DNA of 11,667 nt from SIG607 sp045601805 (GTDB taxonomy: Bacteria > Bacillota > Clostridia > Oscillospirales > Acutalibacteraceae). Within the stretch, counting starts at the first letter, position 1. Each line of letters opens with the position of its first letter. The position numbers were made by a program, and so were the translations under genes. The notes under the pieces are model-generated. The model searched no databases and was not told where the DNA came from. It saw only the letters and a list, made by a program, of their open reading frames with translations. Shown here piece by piece: positions 1-5,057 of the stretch. The DNA lies in contig JAZSAJ010000055.1 in the NCBI GenBank assembly GCA_045601805.1, positions 1-11,667 on the forward strand, read 5' to 3'.

Positions 1-10
1 ATTTTTTTAA

Positions 11-42
11 TAAAAAAAACAGCGAGTAAAATTACCCGCTGT
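11..42 (-). terminator. Intrinsic terminator at the end of the post-lysis unit
   Basis: Arms at 33-42 and 19-28 form a 10-base stem with a short A/T loop (29-32). On the minus-strand RNA all pairs form, one as a G-U wobble, and seven U (12-18) follow directly. It begins 17 bases after the stop of the gene at 59-463, so it ends the whole minus-strand unit. Confidence 0.88.
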
Positions 43-58
43 AAAAAACTATTTTTAT

Positions 59-463
59 TTATGCTTTTTCCAACATATCCATACAACGATTAAGGGCTTC
101 GCGTTCTTTCTCGTTTTCTGCCATGCCCATCATTTCTTCGAGTTTTTTAATCATGTTGTCTTTGCCATCTTCACGGCTATATCTACCTCTTGCATATGAC
201 ATTCTGCCATCACGGGTATACCTACCACGACTATCGCGCCGTCTTGCGTATGAATTACCATCATCAAAGTATAAATCATAGGGCATATAACGCTGGCTAT
301 AACCATCATCACCCTCTAATTTTTCTATCTTATCTAAATTCTTAATTGTGTCTGTAAGTTTGTGAACTACTTCTAAAGAACCTGCGGATAATTCGCCTTT
401 TTCGGCGTATTCTTCAAGTTCTTCACAAAGCATATCTCTAAGCTTTTCCATGGATTTGTGCAT
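59..463 (-). CDS. Helical protein with Arg/Tyr-rich centre, unknown function
   Basis: This 134-residue protein starts at ATG 463. AGAGGTG lies about 6 bases upstream; the GTG at 472 lies inside that site and is unlikely. Residues 1-50 are helical and charged (KLRDMLCEELEEYAEKGELS, then LEVVHKLTDTIKNLDKIEKL). The centre (about 56-97) is low-complexity and rich in Arg, Tyr, Gly and Asp (YARRRDSRGRYTRDGR, YARGRYSRED). The C-terminus is another helix (MIKKLEEMMGMAENEKEREA). I recall close relatives across Firmicutes phages, none with a known role. The Arg/Tyr centre resembles disordered nucleic-acid-contacting or phase-separating segments, but there is no direct evidence. It is the last gene before the terminator at 11-42. 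Confidence 0.75.
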   Translation of the reverse strand: MHKSMEKLRDMLCEELEEYAEKGELSAGSLEVVHKLTDTIKNLDKIEKLEGDDGYSQRYMPYDLYFDDGNSYARRRDSRGRYTRDGRMSYARGRYSREDGKDNMIKKLEEMMGMAENEKEREALNRCMDMLEKA

Positions 464-480
464 TTTATTCACCTCTTTTT

Positions 481-945
481 TTAAGCTTCTCGCTTTATGC
501 TAAGACTACCGTCAATAACATTAATGAGCGGTGTTGGAGTTGTTGCTGGGTCATTAACAGTACCGTTTACATATTCTACCGATATTGTAAAGCAGCACCC
601 ACGAGGAACATCTATTGTCGCTCTACTTGTTACATTGCCGTATTCATCAACCGCAGCAGGAGTAAAGATACCGCGACTTCCTATTCTTTGGTCACCGGCA
701 AGCACTATTGCTGTTGCAATAGGCGTAACGGTGCCGCCCTCAGGAATTGCAATATTGCCTGTGAACTCAACACTGTAACGTGCAAAGCAAGCAGTAGGAT
801 TATTAACAACCCCACGCAGAACAAAAATTCCTGTGCCGTTTTGGTGATATACATATCCTTTATTGCACGGAATAGAATTAATAAAAGGTATAGCCGTGTT
901 TAATGCCACACTTTCGACTAAATCTCGTGTTAAATATTCTGCCAT
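481..945 (-). CDS. Beta-rich phage protein, possible trimeric jelly-roll, unknown function
   Basis: This 154-residue protein starts at ATG 945 (MAEYLTRDLVES). AGGTGGG lies 7 bases upstream, whereas an upstream start at 990 would overlap the previous gene and has no such site. After a short helix the rest is strand-like: FINSIPCNKGYVYHQNGTG, IFVLRGVVN, RYSVEFTGNIAIPEGGTV, AIVLAGDQRIG, IDVPRGCCFTISVEYVN. The pattern (Gly-x-V-x-H/Y-Gly-Thr-Gly, Leu-Arg-Gly, 'NIAIPEGGTV') matches a family I recall in gut Firmicutes phages, which looks like a C1q/TNF-type jelly-roll that could trimerise on a virion surface. That fold is a guess from strand spacing. There is no signal peptide or catalytic motif. 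It sits between the Gly-rich protein and the Arg/Tyr-rich one. Confidence 0.75.
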   Translation of the reverse strand: MAEYLTRDLVESVALNTAIPFINSIPCNKGYVYHQNGTGIFVLRGVVNNPTACFARYSVEFTGNIAIPEGGTVTPIATAIVLAGDQRIGSRGIFTPAAVDEYGNVTSRATIDVPRGCCFTISVEYVNGTVNDPATTPTPLINVIDGSLSIKREA

Positions 946-962
946 GTTATCCCACCTACTTA

Positions 963-1913
963 TTATATGTTCCCGCAACCGCACCCGCAACCATTGTTAG
1001 AATTGCAGTTAAAAATCGGCTGATTTCCATAAACAGGTTGAGAGGGTATCGGGCAAGAGCGCAGCTCATTCACGAGCTGATTTGCAGTAGTTGCCTGTGA
1101 CGCTCTTAATTGAGCAGTTTGGTCTACTTGAGAGGCTTGCATATTTGCATACTGGAGCTGACTTCTTAACTGCCCGATTTGGTCGTTTTTAGCTTCGATT
1201 TGTGTTTTATAGTTGTCAAGCTCTAACTGACAAAGCTTATCAAGGATTGCTTGCGTGTTTGCGGTGTTTGCCGCTCTTGTAGTGCAAGCTTCCGAGGCTA
1301 AGGTATATTTAAGGTCGGCCACACCAGTATTAACAGTCGTAAATCCCGCTGTGTTTGCGGTCTGTTCGGCAAAGGAACGATTAAGATTTGCTATCTCGTT
1401 GGAATAAAGCTGTTGAGATATTGCATTTTGCGCTCCGTTGATAGAGCTGTTTACACCGTTAAATCCATTGCAAAGGCTGTTCTGAATAGCTGCTGTGCCA
1501 TTGCTTATCCCAAGATTTACACCCGCAAAGCCATTAGCCATAGCCATTTGCATATCCCCGCAGCAACCGCAAAGCTGTGTTGATAATCCAGCAATACCAT
1601 CTCTTACCGATGTAATATTGTCGTTAATCATCGCATCACGGAAACCGTTGTTTGTGTTGGTATTAATATTCTGCTGCCCGTTGAACAACCACGGGAACTC
1701 ATACATACCGCCAAAACCTCCCATCATTGCACCGTAACCGCCGCCAAAGCCACCAAAGCCGCCCCAACCGCCATTAAGCAATGCAATCAAGAATAAAATA
1801 CCGAGCCAGCTATCACCGCCGCCAAATAAGCCGCCGTTATTGCCGCCAGCATACCCTGACGGACTTACAAGCATTGTTGCCGGAATACCGCCATTGTTTT
1901 CGTCAAGAGCCAT
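963..1913 (-). CDS. Gly-rich membrane-prone protein with 11-residue repeats, unknown function
   Basis: This 316-residue protein has four visible parts. Residues 21-75 are Gly-rich around a hydrophobic stretch (DSWLGILFLIALLNGGW, then GFGGFGGGYGAMMGGFGGMY), possibly membrane-inserting. Residues 94-170 show an 11-residue period (see the repeat entry). Residues 222-285 are a likely coiled coil (ILDKLCQLELDNYKTQIEAK, then QIGQLRSQLQYANMQ). The end is Cys-rich (NGCGCGCGNI), and LCGCCGD lies at 114-120. I recall relatives in gut phages without known role. Hydrophobic Gly-rich plus amphipathic helical parts would suit a protein that meets a membrane or lines a virion, but that is inference. AAAGGAGAG lies about 9 bases before the ATG at 1913. 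The DNA is richer in GC than its neighbours because of Gly and Ala codons. Confidence 0.78.
   Translation of the reverse strand: MALDENNGGIPATMLVSPSGYAGGNNGGLFGGGDSWLGILFLIALLNGGWGGFGGFGGGYGAMMGGFGGMYEFPWLFNGQQNINTNTNNGFRDAMINDNITSVRDGIAGLSTQLCGCCGDMQMAMANGFAGVNLGISNGTAAIQNSLCNGFNGVNSSINGAQNAISQQLYSNEIANLNRSFAEQTANTAGFTTVNTGVADLKYTLASEACTTRAANTANTQAILDKLCQLELDNYKTQIEAKNDQIGQLRSQLQYANMQASQVDQTAQLRASQATTANQLVNELRSCPIPSQPVYGNQPIFNCNSNNGCGCGCGNI
1371..1634 (-). repeat. Hendecad (11-residue) repeats in the Gly-rich protein
   Basis: From residue 94 to about 181 of the protein at 963-1913 the sequence divides into eight 11-residue units. Examples are DGIAGLSTQLC, NGFAGVNLGIS, NGTAAIQNSLC, NGFNGVNSSIN and GAQNAISQQLY. 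Hydrophobic residues recur mainly at positions 6 and 10, often also 3. The two 22-residue halves 127-148 and 149-170 look like a duplication. The period fits a right-handed coiled coil or amphipathic helix bundle. Confidence 0.6.
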
Positions 1914-1950
1914 AAAAAAACTCTCCTTTCATAAAATTAAAAAATATATT

Positions 1951-1978
1951 TATTAAGGCGCATTTTTTCGCCTTAATA
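1951..1978 (-). promoter_or_regulatory. Intergenic hairpin, possible partial terminator or stability element
   Basis: A perfect 10-base inverted repeat (TATTAAGGCG / CGCCTTAATA) with an 8-base loop begins 5 bases after the stop at 1983. On the minus strand the U run appears only after an A-rich gap, so termination would be weak. It could lower readthrough, or shield the 3' end of the upstream message or the 5' end of the downstream one. Confidence 0.45.
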
Positions 1979-1982
1979 GCAA

Positions 1983-2228
1983 TTATTTTATGCCGAGCAT
2001 TTGATGTACCCGTGGTAATATTTGTTGCGGGATTTGCTTAGAATTAAGTAAATACTGTAATATTTGTTGCGGATTGTTGCCTATATTTTGAGGAATGTTT
2101 AATTTGCTTTTTATTAAAAAGTCCAAAGGATTTTTCTTAAACGTTTCATACAATTTATTTATTTCTTCGTTTGTTAATGTTTTTTGTTGTTTGCTTGTTT
2201 CATTATTTCCCATTAATGGATTATTCAT
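1983..2228 (-). CDS. Small helical phage protein, unknown function
   Basis: This 81-residue protein is rich in Asn, Gln and Lys. It starts MNNPLMGNNE, then has a helical segment (20-45, NEEINKLYETFKKNPLDFLI) and a C-terminal segment with a repeated I-P-Q-x-I pattern (45-76: NIPQNIGNNPQQILQYLL, then QIPQQILPRVHQML). The small N-P-L-M protein placed after the Asn/Tyr-rich one is a pairing I recall from gut phages; the function is unknown. AAAGGAG stands about 10 bases before the ATG at 2228, inside the preceding gene, and the two reading frames overlap by 8 bases, so they are probably produced in step and might interact. Confidence 0.7.
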   Translation of the reverse strand: MNNPLMGNNETSKQQKTLTNEEINKLYETFKKNPLDFLIKSKLNIPQNIGNNPQQILQYLLNSKQIPQQILPRVHQMLGIK

Positions 2229-2775
2229 CTTTTGTACTCTCCTTTTTAGACTTTGATTTTATAGGTTGATTTTGCTGATTTATGGAAAAACTTTCTATTT
2301 CTTCTTGCATTTTTTCAACTTTACTTTTTAATTTTTGGTATTCAAGCTGTATATTTTCAAAATCTTTACATTTTACAAAATCGTCAAAATTAATTTTAGG
2401 TGATTGTTCGGTTTTAGATGTTTCGTTTGTTTGCTCTGTTGCTTCATTCCCGCTTTCTTCAACAAGCCTAAACTTTTTAAATATAGGGCGGTCAAGCTGC
2501 GACATATCAACTGACTTCGTGTAGCAATAAGGCGCATTTTCATCAATAAAAGTAACGCTTCCACCAGGCGCAACAGGATAACGGCGTGCTTCTTCCTCTG
2601 ACTGCACTCTGACAAAACCTACATTGTTCATTGACTGCGGCATATTGTTTATTGGCGCGGTCTGTTGATTTGGCATTGCTGCATATGTTTGATATGGATT
2701 ATATGCATTACCGTAATTGTTATATGGATTTACATACCCATTGTTTGTTGGGAAAATTCGATTATTATATGACAT
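2221..2775 (-). CDS. Asn/Tyr-rich phage protein with conserved core, unknown function
   Basis: This 184-residue protein has three parts. Residues 1-50 are low-complexity, rich in Asn, Tyr and Pro (NPYNNYGNAYNPYQTY). Residues 52-105 form a compact core (VGFVRVQSEEEARRYPVAPG, SVTFIDENAPYCYTKSVDMS, then FKKFRLVEE) that I recall from many Firmicutes gut phages, where it reads roughly 'V.GE.GA..YPVAP...V...D...P..Y.KS.D'. Residues 107-184 are acidic then basic and helical, with a coiled coil (about 138-165, YQKLKSKVEKMQEEIESF). Related proteins are not assigned a role, though occurrence next to structural genes hints at a virion or assembly part. ATG at 2775 has AAAGGAG at about 7 bases. The last 8 bases overlap the next gene's start. 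Confidence 0.75.
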   Translation of the reverse strand: MSYNNRIFPTNNGYVNPYNNYGNAYNPYQTYAAMPNQQTAPINNMPQSMNNVGFVRVQSEEEARRYPVAPGGSVTFIDENAPYCYTKSVDMSQLDRPIFKKFRLVEESGNEATEQTNETSKTEQSPKINFDDFVKCKDFENIQLEYQKLKSKVEKMQEEIESFSINQQNQPIKSKSKKESTKDE

Positions 2776-2787
2776 ATTTTTCTCCTT

Positions 2788-3168
2788 TTATTTTTTGGCA
2801 AAATAGTAAATCGGCACTTCATTTCCGCTGTCCCATGTGTCAAAATACGCGCCATTTTCAACAGCTACAATATGAGAGCCTGTTGCCAAAAGATAAGTGC
2901 CATTTGGATAATCATTGCAAAAATCAATAATTGTATAGCAATCGGGGCAAGTGTTAGGTATTACCGAACGATTAAAGCCCTTGTTCTTAAGGTAGGCTGC
3001 CCATACAGCATTGCTTGAGGGCATATCGTGCATTACAAACCCTTGCAAGCACAATTCTATATAAGTGCGCTCCCAGTCTTGATTTAAGGCTTTGCTTATT
3101 GCTCTAATAGTGCAATCCCCAACTAAATTACTTACAGGATTTGAATTGAAATATTGCCAATGCGCCAT
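2788..3168 (-). CDS. Papain-like cysteine-peptidase-fold protein
   Basis: This 126-residue protein has the outline of a papain/C39-like cysteine peptidase. Residues 17-27 (GDCTIRAISKA) place Cys19 at the start of a helix after Gly-Asp, as for a nucleophile. Residues 98-104 (SHIVAVE) give His99, and Asp110 or Asp113 in YFDTWDSGN is a likely third residue. PNTCPDCY (71-78) and the D-W-E-R-T-Y helix (31-36) are conserved in my memory of small gut-phage relatives, none with known function. There is no signal peptide or membrane segment, so it would act in the cytoplasm or in the virion. Substrate is unknown: cleavage of phage structural proteins, a host protein, or a peptide or ubiquitin-like bond are all possible. 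ATG at 3168 has GGTGAT just upstream. It is the first gene after the terminator at 3213-3254. Confidence 0.8.
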   Translation of the reverse strand: MAHWQYFNSNPVSNLVGDCTIRAISKALNQDWERTYIELCLQGFVMHDMPSSNAVWAAYLKNKGFNRSVIPNTCPDCYTIIDFCNDYPNGTYLLATGSHIVAVENGAYFDTWDSGNEVPIYYFAKK

Positions 3169-3185
3169 ATTATCACCGCTATTCT

Positions 3186-3215
3186 GTTATATGTTTTTCA
3201 TAAAAATGATATAAA
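3186..3215 (-). promoter_or_regulatory. Weak candidate promoter for the post-lysis unit
   Basis: Directly after the terminator, the minus strand has TTTATA (3210-3215, 4 of 6 to TTGACA), an 18-base spacer and TATAAC (3186-3191, 5 of 6 to TATAAT). Transcription would begin near 3179 and keep the GGTGAT site of the gene starting at 3168. A promoter is expected here because a strong terminator isolates the genes below. The match itself is modest in AT-rich DNA. Confidence 0.3.
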
Positions 3216-3254
3216 AAAACGTGCCTATCTACAAGAAAGTAAATAGACACGTTT
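3213..3254 (-). terminator. Strong intrinsic terminator closing the lysis unit
   Basis: Arms at 3239-3254 and 3217-3232 form a 16-base stem around a 6-base loop (3233-3238). On the minus-strand RNA every pair forms, two as G-U wobbles, and a run of seven U (3213-3219) ends it, overlapping the stem base. On the plus strand those two positions would be C-A mismatches and no clean T run follows, so it works in the minus direction, just after the helix-turn-helix gene. Confidence 0.88.
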
Positions 3255-3269
3255 CAGTCATTTTTCAGT

Positions 3270-3503
3270 TTATTTTTCATTATTCAATTCACAAGCTTTT
3301 AATAAAATTTCGTCACCAATATCATATACTATTGATTTTATTTTTGTTTCTGATAGCTGATATTCACTTGCTAATTTTTCAATAGTATATCCGTTGAACC
3401 ATTTAAGTTTTAAAATCTTTCTATCCCGCTCATTTCTTACAAATTCGTCAATGCAGAAGATAAGTTCTGAATTTTTAATATGTTCAGGTATTTCATGTGT
3501 CAC
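3270..3503 (-). CDS. Sigma-70 region-4-like helix-turn-helix protein
   Basis: This 77-residue protein's residues 26-70 (RDRKILKLKWFNGYTIEKLA, then YQLSETKIKSIVYDIGDEI) form a helix-turn-helix like region 4 of sigma factors: a helix, a G-Y-T turn, helix two (I-E-K-L-A-S-E-Y), a turn and a recognition helix (S-E-T-K-I-K-S-I). A full sigma factor would need region 2, which is absent. Small proteins of this type act in phages as late transcription regulators or in DNA packaging. The present role is not established. The start is GTG at 3503, with GGAGG 8 bases upstream; the nearby ATG is out of frame. It is the last gene before the terminator at 3213-3254, hence the end of the lysis unit. Confidence 0.8.
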   Translation of the reverse strand: MTHEIPEHIKNSELIFCIDEFVRNERDRKILKLKWFNGYTIEKLASEYQLSETKIKSIVYDIGDEILLKACELNNEK

Positions 3504-3563
3504 GGATTTTTCCTCCGCTTAGATGTTTTGCTGCTGTTTTTAGCCTTTTTTCTATAATATGTT

Positions 3564-3893
3564 TTAGTCGTTTTCGTGTATCTTGCTATCGCCGCCATAA
3601 ATCACTTCACCACTTCCATTGTTAAATGCAATACTATCGCCATCTGCAATAGCTTCATAAGTTTCTGTTGTTTCAGTAACTTTTTCAAATTGTCTTGTAT
3701 AAATAAACGCTGAAATAATTACCACTAAAATAACAAACAGATAAATTATATTTAAAATGTGTGCTCTTTTATTGACCGTCATTAGCAATTCATTTGTTTT
3801 AGATAGCCTTGCCATATCCGCTTCATGTACAAAATATGGTATAGTTGCTGTAACATTATCTTGAATATTTGGATTTTCTTTCAAAGATTTCAC
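3564..3893 (-). CDS. Single-pass membrane protein of the lysis cassette, unknown function
   Basis: This 109-residue protein has a hydrophilic N-terminus (1-42), a basic stretch (NKRAH, 41-45), one transmembrane helix (about 46-66, ILNIIYLFVILVVIISAFIY) and an acidic tail (70-109) with Gly/Asn-rich DGDSIAFNNGSGE. The positive charges before the helix suggest the N-terminus is inside and the tail outside. I recall similar single-helix proteins beside holins in gut-phage genomes, without a known role; an accessory in holin regulation is possible. The start is uncertain. GTG at 3893 overlaps the preceding stop by 4 bases but has AAAGG touching it. TTG at 3884 has GGTGA 5 bases upstream and would give 106 residues. 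Confidence 0.75.
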   Translation of the reverse strand: MKSLKENPNIQDNVTATIPYFVHEADMARLSKTNELLMTVNKRAHILNIIYLFVILVVIISAFIYTRQFEKVTETTETYEAIADGDSIAFNNGSGEVIYGGDSKIHEND

Positions 3894-4186
3894 CCTTTAT
3901 CTTGTAAATTCTTTAATTTTTCTTCATGTACAGCTACTTGTCGTTCTAATTTATATGTTCGTTCAATGATATTGTTATGTTGTTGCACTCTATTACTTAA
4001 TTCATCAATTTTTTGGTTTGTTAATGCTTGAAATTTTTCCAATTTTGCATTTATTTGTTGGTCTGAAATTTCAGAGGCTTTTTCTAAATTTAACAGTAAT
4101 TCGCTACTCGAACGAGATGAAATTATAAATTGAGCGACAATAGCAAAAACACCTGTTATTATTGCAACTATAATACTTTCCATCAT
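3890..4186 (-). CDS. Membrane-anchored coiled-coil protein of the lysis cassette
   Basis: This 98-residue protein has one transmembrane helix near the N-terminus (residues 4-22, SIIVAIITGVFAIVAQFII) and a long charged coiled coil (about 29-95: LLNLEKASEI, KLEKFQALTNQKIDELSNRV, YKLERQVAVHEEKLKNLQ). The plan resembles that of small holin-associated or hemolysin XhlA-type proteins encoded in lysis cassettes of Firmicutes phages, although XhlA has its helix at the other end. Starts at 4186 and 4183 are both possible; the first overlaps the holin stop by 4 bases. No strong ribosome site is visible, so translation probably depends on coupling to the holin. A role in tuning holin timing or membrane anchoring is inference. 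Confidence 0.8.
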   Translation of the reverse strand: MMESIIVAIITGVFAIVAQFIISSRSSSELLLNLEKASEISDQQINAKLEKFQALTNQKIDELSNRVQQHNNIIERTYKLERQVAVHEEKLKNLQDKG

Positions 4187-4389
4187 TTATCGTCATTCCC
4201 GTTCTTTTCAAATTGAGTGCCAAAATAGAAAGAAATAACAGAGGAAACAATAATCATTACATTGTCAGGAGAAATTTGCCCTTTTAAAGCTAAAATAGCA
4301 AAAACTATCATAACAGCAAAAGTAATAATAGTTTTGACTTTTAGTAGATTAGCTAAATTTTCAAATAAAGTTTTAAAAAATTCCATCAT
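4183..4389 (-). CDS. Holin-like protein, two transmembrane helices
   Basis: This small 68-residue membrane protein is likely to be the holin that lets the endolysin reach the wall. Two hydrophobic segments are seen at about 19-36 (VKTIITFAVMIVFAILAL) and 44-60 (VMIIVSSVISFYFGTQF), joined by a short GQISPDN turn. An amphipathic start and a charged tail (EKNGNDDK) flank them. The S-F-Y-F-G-T-Q-F-E-K ending is common among small Firmicutes phage holins. ATGs at 4389 and 4386 are both possible; GGAGG lies 7 bases before the first. The gene overlaps the endolysin stop and the next gene's start by 4 bases each. Two starts three bases apart could give two forms, as in lambda's dual-start holin, but here they differ by one Met only. 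Confidence 0.85.
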   Translation of the reverse strand: MMEFFKTLFENLANLLKVKTIITFAVMIVFAILALKGQISPDNVMIIVSSVISFYFGTQFEKNGNDDK

Positions 4390-4514
4390 CTCATCGCCTC
4401 CGCAAGCTTAATCAGTAAATCATCTCCGTAACGGTAGCTGTATAAAAACTGAATTGTTGCGTCCGAAAGCCCTGCTTTTTGTTTTAAAATTTGCTTTGCC
4501 TGTTCTACTGTCAT
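4386..4514 (-). CDS. Possible internal start making the endolysin C-terminal domain alone
   Basis: The codon for Met165 of the endolysin (ATG at 4514) is preceded by GGAGG (4523-4527) with an 8-base gap, as good a ribosome site as any true start in this window. It lies at the junction between the amidase domain and the C-terminal helical domain and would yield a 42-residue product in the same frame. Endolysins of some clostridial phages (CD27L, CTP1L) are known to make a C-terminal fragment from an internal start and assemble with it. GAG-GAA codons for Glu-Glu can create such a site by chance, so this is a testable suggestion. Confidence 0.4.
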   Translation of the reverse strand: MTVEQAKQILKQKAGLSDATIQFLYSYRYGDDLLIKLAEAMR

Positions 4515-5006
4515 TTTGCATTCCTCCAATTTTTTCTTAAAATCCTCCCATAGTTTAGGGGTTCTAACGAATGGTTCAGGGCAGTTTTTGCCGGTTACGT
4601 CATAATGCCGCAGTACGTTCTCAATCGGTATGCCGTAAAATTTCATCATGCGTTTTGTTAGTTCAACCGCGTTTTGCACCGTTTTTTCCGGTATGTAATA
4701 ATTTCCGTTTGCGTCTTTCTTAGAACACATTTCAATGCCGATACTGTTTTGGTTTCGGCACAGCTTGTGTTTATAAGATTTAGCACCGACGTGGTAAGCG
4801 GTATCGCCGTTCGCTACCGATTGGCACACTCCGTTTTCATCGCAGAAGTAATGCGCCGAGGCTTTGAGATTAGCAGTACGCGCAAAGTAGCTGCCGTTGC
4901 CTTGCGCGGTATCCCCGTTATTTGCAGTGTAGTGTATGACGATGTATTGTATTTTCGCCTTTCGCCCAGCTTTGTAATTGCTTGTATGGCATGGAATATA
5001 TTGCAT
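4386..5006 (-). CDS. Endolysin, N-acetylmuramoyl-L-alanine amidase (Amidase_2)
   Basis: This enzyme cleaves the bond between N-acetylmuramic acid and L-alanine of peptidoglycan to release phage. The catalytic domain spans about residues 8-155. Zinc ligands are visible as His25 (IVIHYTA), His134 (VLRHYDVTGKNCPEP) and Cys142. Lys140 sits where this family has a conserved Lys near the active site, and SIGIEM (88-93) is the usual central strand. Residues 165-206 (MTVEQAKQILKQKAGLSDAT, then YRYGDDLLIKLAEAMR) form a separate small helical domain, plausibly wall binding or oligomerising. There is no signal peptide, so export depends on the holin next door. The ATG at 5006 has AGAGGTG upstream, and the stop overlaps the holin start by 4 bases. 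A second start inside the gene is described separately. Confidence 0.97.
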   Translation of the reverse strand: MQYIPCHTSNYKAGRKAKIQYIVIHYTANNGDTAQGNGSYFARTANLKASAHYFCDENGVCQSVANGDTAYHVGAKSYKHKLCRNQNSIGIEMCSKKDANGNYYIPEKTVQNAVELTKRMMKFYGIPIENVLRHYDVTGKNCPEPFVRTPKLWEDFKKKLEECKMTVEQAKQILKQKAGLSDATIQFLYSYRYGDDLLIKLAEAMR

Positions 5007-5020
5007 TTTTTACACCTCTT

Positions 5021-5049
5021 ATTATAATAATTTTTTTGCTTAAAATCAA
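5021..5049 (-). promoter_or_regulatory. Candidate sigma-A-type promoter ahead of the lysis cassette
   Basis: On the minus strand TTGATT (5044-5049), a 17-base spacer and a perfect TATAAT (5021-5026) stand just upstream of the endolysin gene. The predicted start near 5014 would fall inside the endolysin's AGAGGTG (5013-5019), leaving almost no leader, so it may serve the downstream holin and membrane genes better than the endolysin. AT-rich DNA produces such matches by chance. Confidence 0.4.
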
Positions 5050-5057
5050 GCTATTTA

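Noticed and set aside
2631..2930. Plus-strand open frame bridging two minus-strand genes
   Set aside because: It covers two well-supported genes, each with good ribosome sites, and shows a Cys/His-rich composition from opposite-strand reading.
4183..4389. Dual-start holin/antiholin pair
   Set aside because: Two ATGs are adjacent, but the products would differ only by one Met with no charge change, unlike known dual-start holins.
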